NCBI RefSeq assembly: GCF_001704415.2
Contig: NC_030822.1
Coordinates: 57,033,345-57,097,344, forward strand
Reading direction: 5' to 3'
Origin: Capra hircus
Lineage: Eukaryota; Chordata; Mammalia; Artiodactyla; Bovidae
DNA length: 64,000 nucleotides
Part shown: positions 1 to 9,839 of the stretch, one piece after another
How the letters are laid out: each line of letters begins with the position of its first letter
Numbering within the stretch: position 1 is the stretch's first letter
Notes under the pieces: generated by a model
Told to the model about the DNA's origin: nothing
The model's database searches: none
Seen by the model: only the letters and a program-made list of their open reading frames with translations
Position numbers and translations under genes: made by a program

Positions 1-1109
1 ATACAGCAATTAAAATTGGGGGGATGGGGCATAAATAGCTATCCTGATGCTGCAGTTCTGAGAACTGATGTTAATAGGGTGAGTTGAGGGAGCCCAGTCC
101 CCCGCCCCTCAGCAGGAGACCTCCCTGCTGGCCCCTCTCCCCAGGGTGCAGCCATAAGCTGGGAGCTTGGCTATTTATAGTCAGACTGCTATCTCAGATG
201 ATTACCTTTCAGATCTCAAGTGTGAAGTCTACTTTATGGAAATAGCACAGTACAAACTAATTGTTGGTTTCGTAGTGCATCTTTTTTTTTTCTCCATTTT
301 CTCTTCTCTTGCCACCACTCCCCTCCCTCCAATTCTCAAAACCACCACTACCCCATTTTTTGCAAAGGTCAGAAGCAGCTCAGTGCAATTGGGAATCAAA
401 TAGCCCTGCAGAAGTCCCACCATCTCTATGAACCCCTGGAAAGGGTGACTCTTTCAAGGGTGCCAAGATCTGCCGAACTAGATTTAATTCCTGAAACTTC
501 TGGCCATTTCTCACTCAAAATCCAGCATAGTTCCAATAGAGTGTGCTTCCTTAGCAACTTCACCTTTGACAGCACCTTGGAGGACAGCTAGTTCAATCTT
601 CTAACCTGGGTTTCTCCTGTTAGAACATCTGTTTGTCCATCATTTGCTTAATTAAAAGATGAGCTCACAGCTTTCCAATGCCATGTTCCCATACTTAAAG
701 TAATTCTAATGGCTAGAATGTTCTTATTTTGAACTATAATTTGTCTCTTTAGATACGCTTATGGAGAAAAAAGCGAGTATGAATTTTCTCCCTTTTTCGC
801 ATGATATCCTGTTACATACTCAAAGACAGCTAAGCTACTGTTGTGCTTGGCCTGGCTCCCAGCCTCTACCACATCCTTCTTCATCCCCAGCTGGGGCTAC
901 TTGATCCTCACCCCTAGACTCTATTCTACCCTGGGGAGCTAAGACTAATCTTGGCCTTTGGCAAGAGAGATTTAAGGAGCTCAAACCCAACTGTGTGGTA
1001 TTAAAAATCAATTTTCTTTCAGTGTTAATCTGGATAATGTGGTTCTTGTATTGTGTTCTTTCTCTGATTAAACTGGGTTCTACTTATATTTGCGACAATA
1101 ATGTCTAAC
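1..1109. other. Unassigned sequence, no gene or known repeat seen
   Basis: No interspersed repeat is recognised here and the open frames are short. The stretch holds a poly-T run near 281-290. A perfect MEF2-type palindrome, CTATTTATAG, lies at 171-180 and a related AT-rich motif (ATAAATAG) near 31-38. These motifs are suggestive only; no transcription start or exon can be supported. Confidence 0.5.
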
Positions 1110-1215
1110 TTTTTAAAAGTATTTGCTATGTGCCAGGTAACGTGCTAAGCATGAATATATATAATTTATCAGTCCTACCAGAAATTCTCTAGGATTGTTA
1201 TCATTGCCAAACTCA
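1110..1215 (-). mobile_element. MIR SINE fragment
   Basis: The reverse-oriented MIR signature is visible: a stretch like 'tttgctatgtgccaggtaa' followed by 'gtgctaagcatg', matching the 'actatgtgccaggcactgtgctaagc' end of MIR. It is an ancient diverged copy with no TSD visible. Confidence 0.7.
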
Positions 1216-1454
1216 TGGTCAGTTTCTTGCCACTGGCAAGCCAATACACAAAAGACAAGGGCTGGTAGGAACAGAAAGCTTGCTATATTCAGGAGACTAG
1301 CAACCTGGGGAGAAGATGGACTCATGTCCAAAACCCAACTCTGATGATTCTGCTTGACCATGAAAATTTTTAAATGGAGAATCATTTGGGGAAGGGGTGT
1401 CAGAGTCTTCCACTATATGCAAATTTTCTTCTGATTGGTTGGGGGTGAGATAAC

Positions 1455-1496
1455 AGGGTGGTGTTCCAGGAATCAGTGGATCTGTGCTCAATCTGA
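1455..1496. repeat. 42-bp direct repeat, left copy (TSD of BovB 1)
   Basis: These 42 bases recur at 2341-2382 with one mismatch (G to C near 1475). The two copies exactly bracket a truncated BovB, so they are best read as its target-site duplication. The length is unusual for such a duplication. Confidence 0.85.
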
Positions 1497-2340
1497 GTAT
1501 ATCATGTGAAATGCTGGGCTGGATGAATCACAAGCTGGAATCAAGACTGCCAGGAGAAATATCAATAACCTCAGATATGTAGATGAAAACCACCCTTATG
1601 GCAGAATGTTAAGAGGAACTAAAGAGCCTCTTGGTGAAGATGAAAGAGGAAAGTGAAAAAGGCTCTCTTAAAACTCAACGTTCAAAAAACTAAGATCCTG
1701 GCATCCAGTCCCATCACTTCATGTCAAATAGATGGGGAAACCATGGAAACATTGACAGACTTTATTTTGGGAGGCTCCAAAATCACTGCAGATTGTGACT
1801 GCAGCCATGAAATTAAAAGACGCTTGCTCTTTCGAAGAAAAGCTATGACCAACCTAGACAGCGTATTAAAAAGCAGACATTACTTTACTGACAAAGGTCC
1901 ATATAGTCAAAGCTATGGTTTTTCCAGTAATCATGTATGAATGTGAGAGTTGGACCATAAAAAAGGCTGAATGCTAAAGAACTGATGCTTTTGAACTGTG
2001 ATGTTGGAGAAGACTCTTGAGAGTCCCTTGGACTGCAAAGAGGTCAAACCAATCAATCCTAAAGGAAATCAATCCTGATTCATCAGAAGAACGGATGCTG
2101 AAGCTGAAGTTTCAGTACTTTTGCCACCTGATGCAAAGTGCTAACTCATTAGAAAAAAACCCTAATGCTGGGAAAGATTGAAGGCAGGAGGAAACAGGGA
2201 TGATAGAGACTGAGGTGGTTGAATGACATCACTGACTCAATGGCCATGAGTTTGAGCAAGCTGAAGGACAGGGAAGCCTGGTGTGCTGCAGTCCATGGAG
2301 TCACAAAGAGTTAGACATGACTGAGCAACTGAACAACAAA
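1497..2340 (+). mobile_element. BovB (RTE-type) LINE, 5'-truncated, copy 1
   Basis: BovB is a non-LTR retrotransposon encoding endonuclease and reverse transcriptase. This copy holds only the 3' portion: the end of the RT domain and the C-terminal region. The RT catalytic box YADD is degraded; the codons at 1576-1587 read YVDE. The C-terminal region is frameshifted, so the copy is dead. The 3' end has the BovB/Bov-tA terminus (gagttagacatgactgagc) and an A-rich tail (acaacaaa). A 42-bp duplication flanks the insertion on both sides. Confidence 0.9.
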
Positions 2341-2382
2341 AGGGTGGTGTTCCAGGAATCACTGGATCTGTGCTCAATCTGA
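2341..2382. repeat. 42-bp direct repeat, right copy (TSD of BovB 1)
   Basis: Right-hand partner of the repeat at 1455-1496, starting directly after the A-rich tail of the BovB. The single mismatch fits a moderately old insertion. Confidence 0.85.
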
Positions 2383-2513
2383 AGTTACCACCCTCCTCTC
2401 AGGTGAGGGTCTTAGTTCCCACAGAAGAATTTAAAGGAATTGTAGTGTATATTCCTTGAGGAGAAACAAGGACCCTATTTCATGGTTGCACTATTATTTC
2501 TTGTCTACAATAG
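2383..2513 (+). mobile_element. Possible L2 3'-end fragment
   Basis: The run 'attccttgaggagaaacaag' and the following 'cttgtctacaatag' resemble the L2 3' end ('ctccatgagggcagggactt ... cctagaacagtgcc'). The match is weak and is cut at 2513 by the next BovB. The rest is unassigned. Confidence 0.3.
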
Positions 2514-3386
2514 AATGGGAAAGACTAGAGATCTCTTCAAGAAAATTAGAGATACCAAGGGAATATTTCATGCAAAGATGAGCACAATAAAGGGCAAAAA
2601 TGATGTGGACATAACAGAAGCAGAAGATATTAAGAAGAGGTAGCAAAAGTACACAGAAAAACTGTTAAAAAAAAGATCTTCATGACCCAGATAACCATGA
2701 TGGTGTGATCAATCACCTAGAACCAGACATCCTAGAGTGCAAAGTCAAGTGGGCCTTAGGAAGCATCACTACAAACAAAGCTAGGGGAGGTGATGGAATT
2801 CCAGTTGAGCTATTTCAAATCCTCAAAGATGATGTTGTGAAAGTGCTGCACTCAATCTGCCAGCAAATTTAGAAAACTCAGCAGTGGCCACAGGACTGGA
2901 AAAGGTCAGTTTTCATTTCAATCCCAAAGAAAGGCAATGTCAAAGAATGTTCACACTACCACACAATTACACTCATCTCACACGCTAGCAAAGTAATGCT
3001 CAAAATTCTTCAATCCAGGCTTTAACATTACATGAATTATGAACTTCCAGATGCTCAAGCTGGATTTAGAAAAGGCAGAGGAACCAGAGATCAAATTGCC
3101 AACATGTGCTGGATCATCAAAAAAGCAAGAGAGTTCCAGAAAAACTTCTACTTTTGCTTTATTGACTATGCCAAAGCCTTTGACTGTATGAATCACAACA
3201 AACTGTGGAAAATTCTTCGAGAGATAGGAATACCAGACAACCTGACCTGCCTCCTCAGAAATCTGTATGCAGGTCAAGAATCAACAGTTAGAACTGGACA
3301 TGGAACAACAGACTCGTTCCAAATCAGGAAAGGAGTACGTCAAGGCTGTATTTTGTCACCCTGCTTATTTAAATTATATGCAGAGT
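2514..3386 (+). mobile_element. BovB LINE copy 2, upstream part (RT domain)
   Basis: This part covers the linker and N-terminal half of the BovB reverse transcriptase. The frame at 3032-3388 keeps recognisable RT blocks: AGFRKGRGTRDQIAN, FIDYAKAFDCMNH with the motif-A aspartate, and RKGVRQGCILSPCLF. Upstream the frame carries stops, for example near 2640 and 2870, so it is not functional. It stops abruptly after 'gcagagt' at 3386, where another BovB fragment begins. Its continuation is found at 3903. Confidence 0.85.
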
Positions 3387-3902
3387 GACCAACCTAGATA
3401 GTATATTCAAAAGCAGAGACATTACTTTGCCGACTAAGGTCCATCTAGTCAAAGCTATGGTTTTTCCTGTGGTCATGTATGGATGTGAGTGTTGGACTGT
3501 GAAGAAGGCTGAGCGCCAAAGAATTGATGCTTTTGAACTGTGGTGTTGGAGAAGACTCTTGAGAGTCCCTTGGACTGCAAGGAGATCCAACCAGTCCATT
3601 CTGAAGGAGATCAACCCTGGGATTTCTTTGGAAGGAATGATGCTAAAGCTGAAGCTCCAATACTTTGGCCACCTCATGAGAAGAGTTGACTCATTGGAAA
3701 AGACTTTGATGCTGGGAGGGATTGGGGGCAGGAGGAGAAGGGGGCGATCGAGGATGAGATGGCTGGATGGCATCACTGACTCAATGGACGTGAGTCTGAG
3801 TCAACTCCAGGAGTTGGTGATGGACAGGGAGGCCTGGCGTGCTGTGATTCATGGCGTGCAAAGAGTCAGACACGACTGAGCGACTGAACTGAACTGAGCT
3901 GA
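3387..3902 (+). mobile_element. BovB LINE copy 3, 3' fragment nested in copy 2
   Basis: A 5'-truncated BovB begins at 'gaccaacctagatag' and runs to the BovB 3' terminus 'gactgaactgaactgagc'. It carries the longest BovB frame here (3385-3879, 164 residues), with WTVKK, RRLLRVPWTARRSNQS and MRWLDGITDSMDVS, ending at the natural BovB stop. The frame is intact although the element lacks endonuclease and RT. It is closer to consensus than its host, so it is younger. No clear TSD is visible at its edges. Confidence 0.85.
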
Positions 3903-4760
3903 ACATCATGTGAAACACCAAGCTGGATGAAGCACAAACTGGAATCAAGACTGCCAGGAGAAATATCAATAACCTCAGATATGCAGATGACACCACCCTT
4001 ATGGCAGAAAGCAAAGAAGAACTAAAGAGCCATTAATGAAAGTGAAAGAGGAGAGTGAAATAGGTGGCTTAAAACTCAACATTTAGAAAACTAAGATCAT
4101 GACATCCAGTCCCATCACTTCATGGCAAATAGATGGGGAAACAATGGAAACAGTGAGAGACTTTATTCTGGGGAGCTCCAAAATCACTGCCATGAATTTA
4201 AAAGATGAAATTAAAATTAAATTAAAAGATGAAATTAAAAAGATGCTTGCCATGGAATTAAAAGATGCTTGCTCCTTGGAAGAAAATCTATGACAAATCT
4301 AGACAGCTTATTAAAAAGTAGAGACAATACTTTATGAACAAAGGTCCATCTAGTCAAAGCTATGGCTTTTCCAGTAGTTATGTATGGATGTGACAGTTGG
4401 ACTATAAAGAAAGCTGAGTGCCAAAGAATTGATGCATTTGAACTGTGGTGTTGGAGAAGACTCTTGAGAGTCCCTTGGACTGCAAGGAGATCGAACCAGT
4501 CAATTCTAAAGGAAATCAGTCCTGAATATTCATTGGAAGGACTGATGCTGAAGCTGAAACTCCAATACTTTGGCCACTTGATGCGAAGAATCAACTCATT
4601 TGAAAAGACCCTGATGCTGGGAAAGATTGAAGGCAGGAAGAGAAGGGGATGAAAGAGGATGAGATGGTTGAGTGGCAAGTGGCAACACCAACACAATGGG
4701 CATGAGTTGAGTAGGCTCTGGGGTCACAGAGAGTCAGACATGACTGAGCAACTGAACTGA
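3903..4760 (+). mobile_element. BovB LINE copy 2, downstream part
   Basis: This resumes the BovB consensus almost exactly where 2514-3386 stopped: 'gcagagt' there and 'acatcatg' here. The RT catalytic box is preserved as Y-A-D-D at 3980-3991. Further on there is a local expansion of 'aaaagatgaaattaa'-like units at 4190-4272. An internal deletion precedes the 3' terminus, which ends in 'gactgagcaactgaactga'. Many frameshifts make it non-coding. An alternative is an independent 5'-truncated insertion. Confidence 0.8.
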
Positions 4761-4934
4761 CTCCTCCTTTGTCTCTGCATCTGCTCCTTTTCCTGATAAA
4801 CATCTGTTTAAATCCTCCCTGTGGGACTCAGGAAAGGTCAAGGAGGCTGAATGAAGTCTACTTCCTACAAACAAGAAATGGGGCACATGGAAAGAACTTG
4901 TACCTAGGAGGGCCCCCGAGGGTCTTTCTCCATT

Positions 4935-5090
4935 TCAGTATTATTGGCCTCAGTGTACAGATGAGAAAACTAAAGCTAAGTAAGTGCAGTGACTTTCCCA
5001 AGGTCACAGAGGTGTTGGGCCAGAGAGCTAAAGAAGGAACTCAAGGAGGGTTCCCTCTGCAGCCTTGTGGTTAAGCCAGTCCAACACACT
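4935..5090 (-). mobile_element. MIR SINE fragment
   Basis: Reverse-oriented MIR core: 'acagatgagaaaactaaagc' then 'cccaaggtcacagagg', matching 'acagatgaggaaactgaggc ... cccaaggtcacacagc'. Ancient and diverged. Confidence 0.75.
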
Positions 5091-7724
5091 GCCTTCTAGC
5101 CCAGATATTCTTGGCACTTGAAGGCTTGTGTCCCTTTTGGCACCTCTAAGCAAAGGGAGTGCCCAGACTGGAGTCCTTCTTGAGTCCTGCTCAAGGGTAG
5201 GGCCTAGCCATCTGTTAGAGACTTCCCTGCCACTGCCTGCCCACTGCCTTAGTCCCATTCATCCTGCATGCTTGAAACATTTCTCACCATTCTTTCTCCC
5301 CATCCTGCTTGTGCTATTTGGTGTTTATATAATTTCTTTTCTTCATGAGTGCAACAGTGAGACTTTTAGAGAACAGGTCTCTCCTCTTTTTAAAATCCTG
5401 GTGACCCCAAAAAGTAACATAAGGATCCTTATTTGGCCTCTGGGATAGGCTTCTGGGAATCATATTGAGAGAGCCTCATCTCCTTTCATCTCCTACCTAA
5501 GGAGATGGCTCTGATTGTACCTAATCCCACTACCTCTTCAGTAACCAGGAGAGACATGTGTTACTTGGCCCCCCATTCCAAAGGGAAAGGAAGTAGAAAT
5601 TTATTCTAGAGAGGCACTCCTTGAGAGTTTCTTAAGAGAGGTCATATTTTCAAATTCTTTTGGCATTCATGGATCTAATCCATTAGGTCTGAAGACCATG
5701 CTCTAAAGGATTAAGAGTTTCCAAGGTCTGTGCTTCTCTCCAAGTGAAGCCTTTGTTCAGGAAGCCATGACCCAAGGTCCAGAGAATTTTCCTACAAGGA
5801 CACAACCATATCAAGCTCTTTGTGAAGGAAAGAAGAAAAGCCACATAGCAACTCACTCAGTAATTGCCTTGCTGACCCCAATCTGAGCTGGTTCCTATTC
5901 ATTCTGTTGATTCTACTATGTAGACAAAAATTAAGACTTCTTTCTAAGAGTATATGTTTTAAAAGGCAAATTTAAAGTGACAACCTAGATATTCTAACTA
6001 AAGACAAAAGAAAAGGAAGAACATCAAAACCCCCAACAAACAAACAAAAAACAGCATCTAGGCTCATCCTACACATGATTGAGTTACAGTGAATAGCCAG
6101 CCACAGAGAATGGCAAGTTAATTGTCTTTATTACTGTAGTCCTCTTCGGCCTCTTAGGAATGAAAGACCTTTTGTTCTTTTAAGACAGGGCTCCGGACCC
6201 TAGTATCTTGCTGGAGCTGATAACATGGCTGAATGAAGGTTATAAAGGGTCAAAACCATAGACCTTGGCAAATCCCAGAGCAAATCTCTTAACCTTGAGG
6301 ACAGACTCTCCAGACCAGGTCATGTGGATATGTCATATAGGGAATGAGGGTGGTAAGAAATCTTCCCTGAAACTTAATGAGCTTCTTTGGTCATATATTT
6401 GGGGTCACTTAGGAGGTTCCTCTTAACAAGCTGACAGAGGACTCTTGGAGGTTGGAGACTGCAATCAGGTGCCTTGCATGGATAGCCTTTAAGACATTCC
6501 TGAAATTGCCCTCTTGTATAGTAGTCATAAAGAGGGACTGAAATGTGCATTTTAAATAAGCCAATGAAGTAATGGTTTTGGGATGTGCTATTCACCTCAT
6601 CATTATTTGGTGAGCAAATTTGGGTTGTCACTTTTTCTTAGTCCCCTGAGTGTGGGCTTAGAAATAAATTCTTCCTTTTTTTTTTTTTTTTCTGCACAAG
6701 TGACTCAAAACAAAATCAGGAACAGGCCCAGACTAGAGTCAGAAAAATAATTACTGTTGCCGGGTAGCCAGTGTTTCAGGGTAGCCAATCCGGAATAATT
6801 GTCATGGGCCAGCTGGCCCCTGCCTCTGGCTATAGCTCAACCTATTTGCAGCAGGGAGAACTCTGGGCAGGCAGGGTGGTAAAGAAGCTGTCATCCAATC
6901 TTGATGTGATGTGTGATCTATAGGGAAAACCCTCTGGTCCAGGAGGCCTAGCTTCACCAAGACCCCTCTGTGAATACACCATACCTCGAATCAGACAGTT
7001 TAGTGTCCAGAGAAGTTTCCTGATCCTCTTGTTTTCTTTCTTTTTCTTTTTTCTTCATGACCCACTTTACTTTCCAATATAAACCTTGAGTACATCAATC
7101 TTGACTTCAGATAAGAGCAAATTTATTTATTTAAACTTGATTAGAGACATCAAACAAGAAGAATTAAAACCCAGACCATCATGTCATACTATATTTGGAG
7201 ATATAGACAGACACATCAAGTTTACAATTAGGAAGCAGATCCAAATTGAAAAGTTTGCCTAGCTCAGTGATTTCACCAGTAACCACAAATGTGCTACTCT
7301 TTTCCAAGAAAAAAAGTTCATGCTTTTTCTCCAGGACACCAGGCAGGACCAGTCAGTAGAGTTACCCCCGTTCTCCTGGCCTGGGATTGGTTCAAAAGGT
7401 GGACTCGTGACCTATGCCCTAGGCCACCTATGCCGTGACCTTCCTTAATATATTATGAAGTTAGGAGGAAAAATTTTCTTTTTCTCTTGCATTATGGAGA
7501 TGGAGTTCAGATCTGCCTGTGGCTAGGTTTCCTTCAAATAGAAAAACTCCAGGATTACAGATGGAAACGGACTGAGTTGAAAGATTGAGGGAGGGAGGGA
7601 GAGAGGGAGAGAGAACCCAGAGTGGTAAAGGCAGACAGAACCCTGATGGCTTAGGTCAGTCCCATTCTTCCCAAACTGGCTTAATTATGAAACAAATAAA
7701 TGCACGGATCTTCCTCTTCTGAAT
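5091..7724. other. Unassigned 2.6-kb stretch
   Basis: No gene or confident repeat was recognised. It contains a poly-T run at about 6677-6691, a repeated 'gggtagcca' word near 6764-6786 and a short GA-rich run at 7588-7612. Open frames are short and share no motif with known families. Confidence 0.45.
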
Positions 7725-8735
7725 GACTTCTAAATCTTGGCATCCCCAAGGTTTTGTCCCAAACCATTTTCTCATCTTTATCTATATTCACTCCCTTGGT
7801 GATCTCATCAGATTCCACGGCTTTGAGTACAATTTATGTTGACATTGTCATTTTCAACTCTAGCCCTGATCTCTACACGCGTACCTAAGCTGCCTATGGG
7901 TTGTCTGATAGTCCTTTGGATTAGACATGTCCAACACACCCTCCCCCTGCTCCACCCTTTACCCAGGTTTCCCCATCTGTTAATGGCATCACCAATTACA
8001 TTTTTCAGTTATTCAGATCAGAAAATTCGGCATCATCCTTGACTCCTCCATATTTTGTGCTTCTGACATCCAATCCATCACCAAATCCTACTGATTTTAT
8101 ATCTAAGATAAATTTTCCATCTGTCTACTTCTACCTCCTTTTCCCCAGTCTGGTCTACCACAATAGGCTTCTAACTGGCTTCCTGCTTTTACCTTTGGCC
8201 TCCTGTGATATATTCTCCATCTCCATGTAGCACATAGAGTACTCTTTTTAGAATTTGAATAAGTCATTCATATACTTAATCTCCTTAAATTACTTCTACA
8301 ATAACAAACAAAACCCAGACTTCTTATCATGGCCCACAATACTCTGTGATCTGGTCCCTTTCTATTTCTCCAACTCATCTTAAATAAGACTGCTTTCCTT
8401 GAAACTGCCTAACTTGTTCTCTGCCTCAGGGCCCTTGCATTTGCTCCTCTTTACCAAGAATGTCTACACGACCGGATTCTTTTCATCACTTAAACACTTC
8501 AGAGAAATCTTCTCTATCCCCCAAATCTAAGTTCTCTCTCCTCACTAACACTTCATACATTGTTATTTAAGTATTTAATCACAATCTGATATGCATTCTT
8601 TCTGCTTTGTCTCTCTCTTCTAGAATGTAAGTATCATAAAACCTGGGACTTCGTGTTTCCACTACTACCATCTCAGCACCTGAAACAGTGAAGCGCTCAG
8701 TAAGTGTTGGTTGACTGGGTGAACAAACTTTGTTT
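7725..8735 (+). mobile_element. L2 LINE, long 3' portion
   Basis: About 1 kb of L2 is traceable in the consensus order. Landmarks are 'tgacatccaatccatcacca', 'ggcttctaactggcttcctg', 'tctgtgatctggtccctttc', 'cctcagggcccttgcatttg', 'tctagaatgtaagtatcata' and the end 'agcgctcagtaagtgttggt'. The frame fragments are chance openings in a dead RT region. It is the best-preserved L2 of the window. Confidence 0.85.
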
Positions 8736-8894
8736 AGCTGGGTTCTTCCACTTGTAAGTAAAGGAGATTTTGAGAGATACAAAAGATTTCCCCATAATTC
8801 TACACAAAAATCAATGATAGTAAGTTTGATAGCTATGGAACTTAATAGGTTATAAAGCTGTATTGAATGTTATAACAAAAACAGTAGCGATGAT

Positions 8895-9140
8895 GACACC
8901 ATTTATCGAGCATTCACTATATCCCAGACATAGAATTTTATCTTAGTCTAAATCAGTCCTCAGCAAAATTCTGTAAGATAGGTATGTTAGTCTTTTTTCC
9001 AATGTTAGAGACTGAGACCCAGAAAGATTACATGACTTGTCCAGGATTACTTAGGAAGTAAAATTGTGGGTCTTGAATTTGAACTTGGGATTTCTGAATC
9101 CAAAGTCAGTATTCATCCATGACACCATGCTGACTCTCTA
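8895..9140 (-). mobile_element. MIR SINE, near full length
   Basis: Reverse-oriented MIR: 'gagcattcactatatcccag', 'gagactgagacccagaaaga', 'cttgtccaggattacttagg' and 'gaacttgggatttctgaatc'. These follow the MIR order through to its tRNA-like 5' part. Confidence 0.8.
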
Positions 9141-9305
9141 AAGTTAAATATAAAGTTTAAAAGATCAAAGACAAATATTTGACAAAGTCAACTCCTTATG
9201 AGCTATGAGGTTTGTAGATACCTTGATAAACTTCACTGCTGAAAATGATAGAATAAAATTTGAGACAAAAAGCACTTCAAGGGAGAACCTAAGAAAATTA
9301 GTTTA

Positions 9306-9389
9306 ACAATAATCAAAGAATATAAATATTATTTGATATTGAATAATCAAAGAATTATTTGATTGAATAATCAAAGAATATAAAAAATC
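9306..9389. repeat. AT-rich imperfect tandem repeat
   Basis: The word 'ataatcaaagaat' occurs three times in about 84 bases, separated by AT-rich spacers of unequal length. It looks like a small local duplication cluster. Confidence 0.75.
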
Positions 9390-9671
9390 TAAAGTTCATT
9401 ATCTATCTCCCATCTTAACATAGTGTAGCTTTCAAATAGATAAAATATCAATACTACCTACCCAAGCATCTCATAGTGATGTTGAGATATTGTGAAAGTT
9501 ATTGCAAAAGTATTTTGAATACAAAAATTGTGACAAGCACACGTGAGGTTTAACTACTTTTAAACTGGCTGACACCCTAATCCCAGAGACAAATGTCTGC
9601 CCATCCAAGGAGCTTACAACCTGCGGTGTAAAGATGTTATTTACCAATGGAAATCTGTTGTTTTTCTTTAG

Positions 9672-9832
9672 AAACATTATTTAGAGAGACAAAGATACAA
9701 AAAGAGAGAGACAGAGGGGGAGGGAAAAAATGGAAGGAAATAAAGAAAAAGAAGGAAGGGAGGAATGGGGAAGGAGAAGAAAAGAAAGAAAGAGGGAAGG
9801 AGGAGGGGAGGAAAGAGGAAGGAAAAAAAGAG
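9672..9832 (+). repeat. Polypurine (GA-rich) tract
   Basis: About 160 bases are almost entirely A and G on the plus strand, with only scattered pyrimidines. The core at about 9710-9832 has just a few T residues. Open frames on both strands here (Glu/Lys/Gly-rich or Phe/Pro/Ser-rich) are composition artefacts. Confidence 0.9.
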
Positions 9833-9839
9833 CTCTGAG

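Noticed and set aside
3385..3879. 164-residue frame as a host gene
   Set aside because: The residues are the BovB ORF C-terminus; it lacks a promoter and the rest of the RT.
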